From NCBI GenBank assembly GCA_030428745.1, contig JAUIEG010000002.1:1-23116 (forward strand): 23,116 bases of DNA. The letters run 5' to 3'. Of this stretch, positions 14,362-21,372 are shown in pieces. Each line of letters begins with the position of its first letter. The stretch's first letter is position 1. A program made the translations under genes and the position numbers. The notes under the pieces were generated by a model. The model searched no databases. It was not told the origin of the DNA and saw only the letters and a list, made by a program, of their open reading frames with translations. This DNA comes from Alphaproteobacteria bacterium. GTDB lineage: Bacteria > Pseudomonadota > Alphaproteobacteria > Caulobacterales > Parvularculaceae.

Positions 14362-15489
14362 CTATAGTTTCGCGGCGATGTCGGCGCCTTCGCGCAAGAC
14401 TTTGAGCTTCTTCCAGGTGACGTCCGGATCAATCTTGCCGTATCCGGCAAAGGTGCCGAACCCGCAATCGGTCGAGGCGATGACGCGATCCTTGCCGACA
14501 ATGTCGATAAAGCGCCCTAACCGCTGGGCGATCAGTTGCGGGTGCTCCACATAGTTCGAGCAGGTGTCGATCAACCCCGGCGCCAGCTTCTTTTCCTCGG
14601 GAATTTTCGTATCGCGCCACACCGCCCATTCATGCTCATGACGGGGGTTGGCCGCTTCGAACAGAATAGTGGCCGGCCGCGCTTTGAGGATCACGTCGAT
14701 GACCTTTTCAAGATCGATGTCGCAATCATGGGGACCTTCATAATTGCCCCAGCAAACATGCATGCGCATGCGGTCGGCGGGAATGCCTTCCGTAGCAGCG
14801 TTCAGGGCCTCTACATTCGCCTCGGCGATTTTCAGAAACTCTTCATCGGTGGCGTTTTGAAAACCCGTATGGCGCGACATAGCGAGGTCCGGACAGTCAA
14901 ACTGAATGTCAAAACCGGCCTCAATGATCGCGTCATATTCAGGGCGCATGGCGGCGCCAAGATCCGCGAGATACGCCTCATGCGTCGGATAATAACGGTT
15001 CGTCTGAAACGCGGAGATGAGCCCCGGCGAGGCCGAGTTCATGAAGGCTTTTGCGCCCTTCCCGTTTTTCTCAAGCGCTTTTTTGAACCGGCGAATATCT
15101 TCATGGGCGGGCTCGAGATTCACCAGCTTGACCGGTCCAATACAGGACGCGCGCGTAAATTCCTGCGAGCCCATAATCGCGGAAAGTTTTTTGACAAGAT
15201 CCGGATGCGCCGCAAGATCCTTCGCAGGGAGCCGATCTACGTGACCGCCAAACCCTTCGAGGCGTTCGGTCATATAAGTGGAATAGCCAACCTTGCCGAG
15301 CTCGCCGTCGCTGACAATGGTGACGCCCGCCGCGACCTGTTTGGCCACAGCGTCGTCAATCGCCGCCTGAACCAGCCTGTCAAATTCTTCGACGTCATAA
15401 TCTTCGCCGTGATCACGGGCGAGCAAAGGTTTCACAAGTTCAGGCCCGCGGGGCAGACTGCCCACATGGGTCGTATCAATAGGGTTCAC
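14362..15489 (-). CDS. Short MetE-like (cobalamin-independent methionine synthase II type) protein, copy 2
   Basis: The 375-residue protein is a second MetE C-domain homologue, distant from copy 1. The N-terminus is IDTTHVGSLPRGPELVK, and a conserved DGELGK follows at 61-66. The zinc ligands are all present: H244 and C246 in MHVCWGNYEGPHD, E278 in LFEAANPRHEHE and C342 in STDCGFGTF. This HVCWGNYEGPH form marks a subfamily that includes many uncharacterised proteins from aromatic-degrading bacteria. The more distant relatives include epoxyalkane:coenzyme M transferase, so the reaction may be alkyl or methyl transfer to a thiol, possibly not methionine synthesis. It starts with GTG at 15489, overlapping the oxygenase-like gene by four bases (GTGA), with no strong ribosome binding site of its own; coupling is likely. 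The substrate is unknown. Confidence 0.82.
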   Translation of the reverse strand: MNPIDTTHVGSLPRGPELVKPLLARDHGEDYDVEEFDRLVQAAIDDAVAKQVAAGVTIVSDGELGKVGYSTYMTERLEGFGGHVDRLPAKDLAAHPDLVKKLSAIMGSQEFTRASCIGPVKLVNLEPAHEDIRRFKKALEKNGKGAKAFMNSASPGLISAFQTNRYYPTHEAYLADLGAAMRPEYDAIIEAGFDIQFDCPDLAMSRHTGFQNATDEEFLKIAEANVEALNAATEGIPADRMRMHVCWGNYEGPHDCDIDLEKVIDVILKARPATILFEAANPRHEHEWAVWRDTKIPEEKKLAPGLIDTCSNYVEHPQLIAQRLGRFIDIVGKDRVIASTDCGFGTFAGYGKIDPDVTWKKLKVLREGADIAAKL

Positions 15490-16340
15490 AAAGTTTTCTC
15501 TTTCTTCTGGAAATAAGCAATGCCGCGCACTTCGTAGCTGACCCGCGTCACTGGGTCCACCTGACTTGAGTCATGAAACGCCGTGTGCGGTGTGCGCCAC
15601 GCGCAGGAATGATCGGAATCGTGAAATTTGATGAAGACGACTTCATCGCGCGTCATATCCGGGAAATACCACCAGCGATGATTGGGGTTATGAAAGAAAA
15701 TGGTCGCCGCAACCATCTCTTCTTCACCCGGAATCGGATCGAAACGCCGTTCATAAGGCGGTATTTCGTCGACATCGACTTTTACATTGGAAACGCCTTC
15801 GTCATCCCCGACGGTGGTTGCCTCACATAAGGCGAGCGGCCAGTCCTGCGGCGGATCGGTGAGGACGCGCCAGAGGCTGAAGAGGATGAACCGGTCAAAG
15901 CCGGGCCCGTCAGGCGCAGACTTTTCATAGAGCCCTTTTGCAATCTTCCGTGACGTAAACTCGTTGAAGTCAACATGGGCCTCGGCGGCGGGCGGCTGTA
16001 CGATGTCGCTTGTCTGGCCACTCGTCCGCAATTGCCCACCCATGATGGCCACATGATCGGCGCCCGTCATCTCCATCGCGATAGATTTTATTTCATCATC
16101 ATAGACCGCCGCGATCTTCGCTTTGTCCTCGAAGTCATCAAGCTTCGTCGGATAAGAGGCGATGGCGAAGCCGTGCTCTTCCAGCGTGAAAGGCTTTGCC
16201 GCTTCGCGCGCATTCTTTATCACTACCGGATAAGGCTCATACTCCCCGGTGTTGACCTCTTCGCCCGGCGCCCAGAAGCGCCGGTTGATGAGCGAAGTCG
16301 GTTTCAAATAAGAAATTTGAGCGTCTACGGCTTCGCTCAC
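15486..16340 (-). CDS. CmcJ/NvfI-type oxidoreductase, putative Fe(II)/2-oxoglutarate-dependent oxygenase
   Basis: This 284-residue protein belongs to the family of the cephamycin protein CmcJ, fungal AsaB/NvfI and the gibberellin desaturase. The candidate facial triad is H122-V-D124 (EAHVDFNEF) with H252 (WRTPHTAFHD), and R272 within YEVRGIAYF sits where the 2-oxoglutarate-binding arginine is expected. FIKFHDSDH just before the distal histidine is a family hallmark. The start is GTG at 16340, with GGGAGG five bases upstream. It is encoded 28 bases after the SnoaL-like gene and overlaps the MetE-like gene by four bases. Bacterial homologues are mostly uncharacterised, so hydroxylation or oxidative O-demethylation of an aromatic methoxyl is only a hypothesis; a demethylation would release formaldehyde for the adjacent pathway. 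Confidence 0.75.
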   Translation of the reverse strand: MSEAVDAQISYLKPTSLINRRFWAPGEEVNTGEYEPYPVVIKNAREAAKPFTLEEHGFAIASYPTKLDDFEDKAKIAAVYDDEIKSIAMEMTGADHVAIMGGQLRTSGQTSDIVQPPAAEAHVDFNEFTSRKIAKGLYEKSAPDGPGFDRFILFSLWRVLTDPPQDWPLALCEATTVGDDEGVSNVKVDVDEIPPYERRFDPIPGEEEMVAATIFFHNPNHRWWYFPDMTRDEVVFIKFHDSDHSCAWRTPHTAFHDSSQVDPVTRVSYEVRGIAYFQKKEKTL

Positions 16341-16368
16341 AACGGCCTCCCTTCGAAAAAATGTGGGG

Positions 16369-17088
16369 TCAGTCCTTAAATCCTTCCCGGGCGCGGCTGT
16401 TGTCGACCTTGATCGGCTTGCCCGTTACGGGATGCTCATAATGGAACGGAATGACATCCGTCGCCGGCCAGAGCCGGGGAGCCGGATCGATCAGTTCGTC
16501 AGGACCAAGCGGATCTTCCGGATAGGTCACCTTCGCCATCGGAATGAAATCGATTGGCGTCTTGCCCCAACCGTCCTGGAAGGTGCCATGCCAGTGTGGG
16601 AAATAGCCAAGGCGCTTGATTTTCCAGACGCCGTCCTCGCGAACATATTCGTTCTCATAGACGCCGCCTTCCCACCACTGGCGTTGGTCGCCGCTCGCGG
16701 TTTCGTGGGTGCCCGCCTGCATCATGGAGCGGCCGCGGACCTTCGCAGTCTTCCTGTCCGGCGCGACATCGACGATCATCTGCAATTGCGGATGGTCAAG
16801 GAGCCAGCCATAGCGCGGGCCGTTGTGATTGTCTGTGAAATGCGTGCGGAAACGGTCGATATAGAGACGCTTGACGCCTTCCTTGGTTTTGTAAATGCCG
16901 CCAAGGAACCAGACCTCACCCTCATCGGCGAAAAGATCGACGACTTCGTCATATTGCGACTTGTCGATGAAATAGCCATAGGCGTATTGCAGCTTGCGCA
17001 CATCATTGATGTCCTGCTGTACGCCGAGTTCGTGCTCAAGCGTGTCAATACGCTTTTCCAGCTTCGCCAGTTTGTCGCTGTCCGTCAT
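16369..17088 (-). CDS. SnoaL-like/NTF2-superfamily protein, possible lyase or deformylase
   Basis: The 239-residue protein begins with a short heptad-like helix (LAKLEKRIDTLEHELGVQQD) and then an NTF2-like domain: DVRKLQYAYGYFIDKSQYDE, VVDLFADEGEVWFLGG, and the sheet region YENEYVREDGVWKIKRLGYF. A C-terminal extension of about 70 residues contains RLWPATDVIPFHYEHPVTG. AGGGAGG before the ATG at 17088 is a strong ribosome binding site, and it is the first gene of the leftward group. The sphingomonad enzyme LdpA, a cofactor-free gamma-formaldehyde lyase acting on diarylpropanes, belongs to the same superfamily, and formaldehyde dehydrogenase genes lie just downstream. A formaldehyde-releasing lyase is therefore an attractive but unproven guess; other NTF2-like proteins are dehydratases or isomerases. 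Confidence 0.75.
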   Translation of the reverse strand: MTDSDKLAKLEKRIDTLEHELGVQQDINDVRKLQYAYGYFIDKSQYDEVVDLFADEGEVWFLGGIYKTKEGVKRLYIDRFRTHFTDNHNGPRYGWLLDHPQLQMIVDVAPDRKTAKVRGRSMMQAGTHETASGDQRQWWEGGVYENEYVREDGVWKIKRLGYFPHWHGTFQDGWGKTPIDFIPMAKVTYPEDPLGPDELIDPAPRLWPATDVIPFHYEHPVTGKPIKVDNSRAREGFKD

Positions 17089-17310
17089 TCGACCCTCCCT
17101 TGCAAGGCCCCGGAATTATAGGGCGCCGTCTTTCCAATTCCAGTTTTCAGAACGAAATCCAACAGCACCCGGTGACCGTTGAACGCCTGTAAGCGCAACA
17201 TCATGCGCCATTCCGCGAACCGTCCCGAGCGGGATAGTGAGATCGCTTCACCGATGCTTATGATTGGACAAATTTTACGGACATGACCTCAAGACAGGGA
17301 GTATGACGCA
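17089..17310. promoter_or_regulatory. Divergent promoter region between the SnoaL-like and C-alpha-dehydrogenase-like genes
   Basis: This 222-base gap must hold promoters for both directions. Rightward, TATGAT near 17259-17264 is a possible -10 without a good -35; AGGGAG at about 17297-17302 is the ribosome binding site of the dehydrogenase. Leftward, the region near 17089 is the AGGGAGG site. Small dyads (CACC-C-GGTG near 17166; CCCG-AG-CGGG near 17224) are visible but too short to interpret. No gene was seen here. Confidence 0.45.
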
Positions 17311-18222
17311 ATGCGAGAATTCAAAGGCAAGACGGCGTTTATCACTGGCGGCGCTTCGGGCGCTGGCTTTGGTCAGGCCTGCATCTTCGGCGATGCAGGC
17401 TGCAAGATCGTCATCGCCGACATTCGTCGTCCCGCGATAGACGAGGCGCTTGGTAAGCTGAAGACGCGCGGAATCGAGGCCTATGGCGTCGAACTGGACA
17501 TCACCGACCGCGCCGCTTACGCCGAGGCCGCCGATGAAGCCGAAAAGGCGTTTGGCCCTGTCGAGCTTCTGTTTAACACAGCGGGGGTTTCTATCTTCGG
17601 CCCTCTCGAAAAAGCGACGTATGACGACTATGACTGGATCATGGACGTCAACTTCAACGGCGTCGTCAACGGCATGCAGACCTTCGTTCCGCGCATGATT
17701 GAACGCGGCAATGGCGGCTACATCACCAACACCGCCTCGCTCGGCTGCTTTGTCGCGGCCAGCGTCGCAGGCATCTATTCCGCGTCAAAATTCGCCGTGC
17801 ATGGCATTACCATGGCTATGCGAGACGCGCTGAAGCCCTATGGCATCGGCGTTTCAGTTCTGTGCCCCGCCAACATCAAGTCCAATATTGCAGAGTCCGT
17901 GGACACCCGGCCAGCAAGCCTGTCGAATTCCGGTTACGAGGTCGATGAAGACGAGTTGCAGGCGTTGCGCGAGATTTATGCTGAAGGCATGGAGCCTGAA
18001 GAACTTGCTCAACATACCAAAGCGGCAATGGAGAAAGACCAGTTCTATATCATTCCTTATCCGGAATCGCGCCCGATGCTGGAAATGGTTTTCAAGCAGG
18101 TTATCGACGCCCTGCCGCCTATGGACAGCGACAAAGAGGGACAGGAAAAACGCCACAAGGCGATGATGCGCTACCAAAAGGCACGCGCCGAAATGGACGC
18201 CAAGCGCTACGGCAAAAAGTAA
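17311..18222 (+). CDS. Short-chain dehydrogenase resembling lignin C-alpha dehydrogenases (LigD/L/N/O type)
   Basis: This 303-residue classical SDR has the NAD(P) site TGGASGAGFG (residues 12-21) and catalytic N114, S143, Y156 and K160 (YSASK). D37-I-R in VIADIRR after strand 2 suggests NAD preference. Several stretches are those I associate with LigD-type enzymes, which oxidise the benzylic (C-alpha) alcohol of beta-aryl ethers: ATYDDYDWIMDVNFNGVVNG, CPANIKSNIAES, FYIIPYPESRP and PPMDSDKEG. The C-terminal extension beyond the usual 250 residues also fits that group. It starts after AGGGAG and is divergent from the SnoaL-like gene, convergent with the MFS transporter three bases away. It may equally oxidise another aryl alcohol or 3-hydroxy group; no beta-etherase is nearby. 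Confidence 0.78.
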   Translation: MREFKGKTAFITGGASGAGFGQACIFGDAGCKIVIADIRRPAIDEALGKLKTRGIEAYGVELDITDRAAYAEAADEAEKAFGPVELLFNTAGVSIFGPLEKATYDDYDWIMDVNFNGVVNGMQTFVPRMIERGNGGYITNTASLGCFVAASVAGIYSASKFAVHGITMAMRDALKPYGIGVSVLCPANIKSNIAESVDTRPASLSNSGYEVDEDELQALREIYAEGMEPEELAQHTKAAMEKDQFYIIPYPESRPMLEMVFKQVIDALPPMDSDKEGQEKRHKAMMRYQKARAEMDAKRYGKK

Positions 18223-18225
18223 CCT

Positions 18226-19515
18226 CTACAATCCGGGTGTAGGCCCGGGTGTGGGCGATGCGGCCTGCGCCCGTTTAACCGGCGCCGTTTCCGTCAGCGC
18301 CGTAGCGCAAATTCCAGCTGCAATAGCGAAGCCGAAAATGATCCAGAGCGGCGCCGAGAGGCCCCATTGATCAGCCGCAAGCCCCGCAAAGAATGGCGAA
18401 AGAACCCCGCCGAAGACCTCGCCCGTCGCCATAACGAGCGCGAGCGCGGTCGCGACATGTGTTGATTGAATGGTTTCCGACGGCACGGTCGCCATGAACA
18501 GCGGGAAACATCCGTTCAGCGCCCAACCGAAGAAAAAGATCACGGCGAGAATCCACGGCGAGCCGTCAAAGAACATGGCGCCGAGCGGCAGGATGACGCC
18601 AAGAAATGGAATCGTCACGAGCACCGGTTTGCGCCCAATGCGGTCCGACAGCCCGGCGACGACAAAGCTTCCGATCGTTGCGGAAATGCCGAGCGTGCCC
18701 ATAAGCCAGCTCATGACGCCGGGGTCGACGCCTTTCACTTGCGTCAGATAAAGCGGCATGAACGCCCAAGTGATGACGAGATAAGAAACAAGAAGCACTG
18801 AGACGACCGAACAGACGACAATGTTCTTGTAGGAAAACGCCTCTTTCAGCGTCAGCCGGTCGGAAGCGCCTTCCACTTTCGGCTCCTCCGGCGGTTCGTC
18901 GATGAACTTCCAGATTAAGAGGGCCGTGATGATCCCCGGAATGCCGGCGAGGAAAAACGCATTTCGCCAGCCCCACGCCGCCGCAATAGCGACCAGCACC
19001 ACCGGCGCCACGAACGATCCGAAAAAGTTCGAACCAAAATTCTGCATGACCCCCATGGCGAGGCCGCGATGGCGCGGATCAACCTCGCGCACGACAAGAG
19101 TCTGCGAAATCGGATTGATCGGACCTTCCGCGGCGCCCATTAACAGTCGCGCGCCAAGCAGCAACAGGAATGATGTCGCAAGACCGGACAGAACCGAACA
19201 CAGAGAAAAGATGACAATCGCGACCAGCAGAAATCCTTTGCGGTTCGATGCTTTGTCCGACGCGGAGCTTATCAGGAAACCACCGATCGCCCAGGTCAGA
19301 GACAATGCTGACGCCAGAATGCCCACATGCGTGTTGGTGAGATGAAGGTCCTGCTGCACAAACGGCATCAGAAAGTTGAGCGCATTGCGGTCAAAAAAGA
19401 CAATGCCGAAGTTCAGACTCAGCAGCGCGACAAGAACAACCTGATATGCAGCGCCTCTTTTCGGCGCCGTCACTGGCGCTGTTTGTTCTGTCGTCACCTG
19501 TCCCTCGCCCATCAT
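18226..19515 (-). CDS. MFS transporter, anion:cation symporter (ACS)-like, probable aromatic-acid importer
   Basis: The protein has 429 residues and about 12 membrane segments. F41-D42-R43 in IVFFDRNALNF (TM1) is the ACS-family charged pair, and the motif-A region SSASDKASNRKG lies at 83-94. VPSETIQSTHVATALALVMATGEVFGG and RLLMGAAEGPINP are also ACS-like. The C-terminus is a short proline/glycine-rich tail. The start could be either ATG at 19515 or 19512, which lack a good ribosome binding site, or GTG at 19497, which follows GAGGGACAG. Such carriers bring in organic or aromatic acids with protons (compare lignin-biphenyl and phthalate importers). It ends three bases from the SDR stop on the other strand. 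The substrate is inferred from the neighbours only. Confidence 0.85.
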   Translation of the reverse strand: MMGEGQVTTEQTAPVTAPKRGAAYQVVLVALLSLNFGIVFFDRNALNFLMPFVQQDLHLTNTHVGILASALSLTWAIGGFLISSASDKASNRKGFLLVAIVIFSLCSVLSGLATSFLLLLGARLLMGAAEGPINPISQTLVVREVDPRHRGLAMGVMQNFGSNFFGSFVAPVVLVAIAAAWGWRNAFFLAGIPGIITALLIWKFIDEPPEEPKVEGASDRLTLKEAFSYKNIVVCSVVSVLLVSYLVITWAFMPLYLTQVKGVDPGVMSWLMGTLGISATIGSFVVAGLSDRIGRKPVLVTIPFLGVILPLGAMFFDGSPWILAVIFFFGWALNGCFPLFMATVPSETIQSTHVATALALVMATGEVFGGVLSPFFAGLAADQWGLSAPLWIIFGFAIAAGICATALTETAPVKRAQAASPTPGPTPGL

Positions 19516-19647
19516 TAGTATTGAGAATGTCTTTTTTTGGACACGCTAGCTGCGCTCACAGGACTTGGCAATCAAGGCTGTGGCGCGCCCAGCCACGGTG
19601 ATTCCTTGTTGGGATAAACTGAGTTCGCAAATTATTCAGCTTGGAGA
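19516..19647 (-). promoter_or_regulatory. Intergenic region between the acyl-CoA synthetase and MFS genes, with a hairpin
   Basis: This 132-base gap contains CTGTGGC (19578-19584) able to pair with GCCACGG (19592-19598) with one wobble, flanked further out by CAAGG and CCTTG. There is no T-run in the leftward direction, so a terminator for the synthetase gene is uncertain. Leftward, a T/A run just before the MFS start (around 19530-19540) could be promoter sequence. Nothing codes here. Confidence 0.35.
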
Positions 19648-21162
19648 TTAACCCGTCCAGGCGTCGCGCAATTTGTGCTTTTGCACCTTGCCCGACGGCG
19701 TGCGCGGAAGATCCTCGACAAACCGCACATGTTTCGGCGCCTTAAAGCTGGCAAGACGCGATTTGACAAAAGCAATCACGGCTTCTGGCGTCACACTGTC
19801 ATTGCCTTCCTTCAGCAAAATAATAGCAGCGCCGACCTCTCCCCATTTTTCATCGGGAACGCCAATGACGGCGCAATCAAGAATTTCCGGCATTTCGGCC
19901 AGCACCGCTTCGATTTCGACCGGGTAAACATTTTCACCCCCGGAAATAAACATGTCCTTGGTGCGATCGACGATATAGTAAAATCCGTCTTCGTCCTTGC
20001 GCGCAGAATCACCTGATTTCAGCCACTCGCCATCAAACGCAGCCGCAGTTTCAACAGGCTTGTTCCAGTAGCCGGGCGTCACATTCGGCCCGCGCACCCA
20101 TAACTCGCCAATTTCATTTGGTCCGGCTTCGTTGCCTTCCGGCGTCATGATCTTGCCTTCGGTAAAAGGCGACGGCATCCCGACCGATCCGGCCTTTTCT
20201 TTGATAATTGAAACATCGTGGGGCGGCATGCTGAACGCAGACCCGATCTCGGTCATACCAAAGCCGTCGACCTGGGCGACACCGTCTTCGGCCCACGCCA
20301 GGACCGCCGCAGGCGGGTTTGGGGCGCCGCCAGTTTGAATGGCGGTCAGATGAGACAGCTTCTTCATGGAGCCCGGCGGGTTTTTCTCACGCATCAGCGC
20401 CGCCATTTGCGTGACGCAGAAATAATGCGTGACGCCTAGCGCCGGGTCGGTAAGATTCTTGAAGGTATTGATCGGATCGAATTTCTGGGACACCAGAACA
20501 GTCCCACCGAAAAAGAGCGGTGTGCGTGAAACAGCGAGAAGGCCCGCCACATGAAACAGAGGCATGTCGCAAAGGAAGACAGTGTTTCTATCGACCGCCG
20601 ACGACTGCGCAAAATTCAGCGCGGAGTAGAGCACGGTCTTGTGAGTAAGAATAACGCCTTTCGACTTCCCCGAAGTCCCTGAGGTATAAAGCAGCGTTAT
20701 CGGGTCGTCATCGACAGCTTCATCGTTAGGTATAATTGCGTCCGGTTCATCGTTAGCGAAACTTTCTCCTGCATCTTCGATGCAAAACTGACGCGACTTG
20801 TCGACCAGATCGAAACCCGGCGCCGCCAGCGCTTCGAACTCCGATTGCCAGAACAATACGGACGGCTGTGCATCTTCAATCAAAGCGCCGATTTCAGGCG
20901 GCGCAAGCCGCCAGTTCAGCGGAACAAAAACCAGTCCGGCGCGCACACAGGCAAAATGCACCAGCAGCATAAAGGCGCTGTTACGCGAAATCATGGCGAC
21001 GCGTTCCCCACGCTTGCTATTGGTGGATTTCAGGAGATGGGACGCAATCTGGGAAATACGCTGATCCGCATGCCGATAATCATACGCTTCACCCGTATGC
21101 AGGTCGATGATGGCCTTCTTGGTGGGCGTCTCCTGGGCGTGAAAATGGATCAGGTCATGCAT
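19648..21162 (-). CDS. AMP-forming acyl-CoA synthetase/ligase, aromatic or fatty acid
   Basis: The protein has 504 residues from the ATG at 21162 (GAGGA upstream; an in-frame TTG at 21177 is less likely). It is an ANL-superfamily adenylating enzyme that activates a carboxylic acid to its CoA thioester through an acyl-AMP. The motifs are in order: the P-loop LLYTSGTSGKSKGV (157-170), MPLFHVAGLL, GFGMTEIGSAF, the hinge region DRTKDMFISGGENVYPVEIE and the C-terminal catalytic lysine in PRTPSGKVQKHKLR. All key residues are present and the length is typical. It is divergent from the ThDP decarboxylase and upstream of the transporter gene. Candidates are hydroxycinnamates such as ferulate, or aryl side-chain acids; its specificity cannot be read from the sequence. 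Confidence 0.87.
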   Translation of the reverse strand: MHDLIHFHAQETPTKKAIIDLHTGEAYDYRHADQRISQIASHLLKSTNSKRGERVAMISRNSAFMLLVHFACVRAGLVFVPLNWRLAPPEIGALIEDAQPSVLFWQSEFEALAAPGFDLVDKSRQFCIEDAGESFANDEPDAIIPNDEAVDDDPITLLYTSGTSGKSKGVILTHKTVLYSALNFAQSSAVDRNTVFLCDMPLFHVAGLLAVSRTPLFFGGTVLVSQKFDPINTFKNLTDPALGVTHYFCVTQMAALMREKNPPGSMKKLSHLTAIQTGGAPNPPAAVLAWAEDGVAQVDGFGMTEIGSAFSMPPHDVSIIKEKAGSVGMPSPFTEGKIMTPEGNEAGPNEIGELWVRGPNVTPGYWNKPVETAAAFDGEWLKSGDSARKDEDGFYYIVDRTKDMFISGGENVYPVEIEAVLAEMPEILDCAVIGVPDEKWGEVGAAIILLKEGNDSVTPEAVIAFVKSRLASFKAPKHVRFVEDLPRTPSGKVQKHKLRDAWTG

Positions 21163-21372
21163 GAACGGGGTCCTCAATAGTCGTGATGGTTCCGTCGCAT
21201 AGCATAAGTCCTACCCAATTTCAGCGCGTATTTTCGCTAATAGGCTCTCGCTTTGCACGTCATTGATGGGAATGAATAGTAGTTATTTGCAGAAATAGGA
21301 CGCGCCTTGCTTGAAGCTTTTGGCAGTGGCGCCCTACCCTTCATAGAAGCTTTTCAAATGACGAGGAAATCC
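21163..21372. promoter_or_regulatory. Divergent promoter region with a 33-bp-spaced direct repeat
   Basis: This 210-base gap lies between the leftward acyl-CoA synthetase and the rightward decarboxylase. GAAGCTTTT occurs at 21313-21321 and again at 21346-21354, 33 bases apart (about three helical turns). TTGCAC at 21253-21258 with TAGTAG at 21277-21282 is a weak rightward promoter candidate. GAGGAA at 21363-21368 is the ribosome binding site for the ATG at 21373. Confidence 0.4.

Noticed and set aside
14362..15489. Interpretation of MetE-like copy 2 as LigM, the tetrahydrofolate-dependent aromatic O-demethylase
   Set aside because: LigM is a GcvT-like aminomethyltransferase-fold protein of larger size; this protein has MetE zinc ligands, so only the chemistry could be analogous.
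14536..15516. 326-codon rightward open frame opposite MetE-like copy 2
   Set aside because: Long only because of GC-rich codon structure on the other strand; the leftward frame carries the complete MetE zinc motifs, and this one has none.
15486..16340. Interpretation of the CmcJ-type protein as a methyltransferase
   Set aside because: CmcJ homologues are sometimes labelled methyltransferases, but there is no SAM-binding glycine motif, while an HxD...H set and EVR arginine are present.
16363..17121. 252-codon rightward open frame opposite the SnoaL-like gene
   Set aside because: The leftward frame has a strong ribosome binding site and NTF2-like features; the rightward one has no domain and no start signal.
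21307..21372. Longer N-terminus of the decarboxylase from TTG 21307 or ATG 21358
   Set aside because: The extra residues match nothing in benzoylformate decarboxylase, whereas ATG 21373 has GAGGAA upstream and puts S26, E47 and H70 in exact register.
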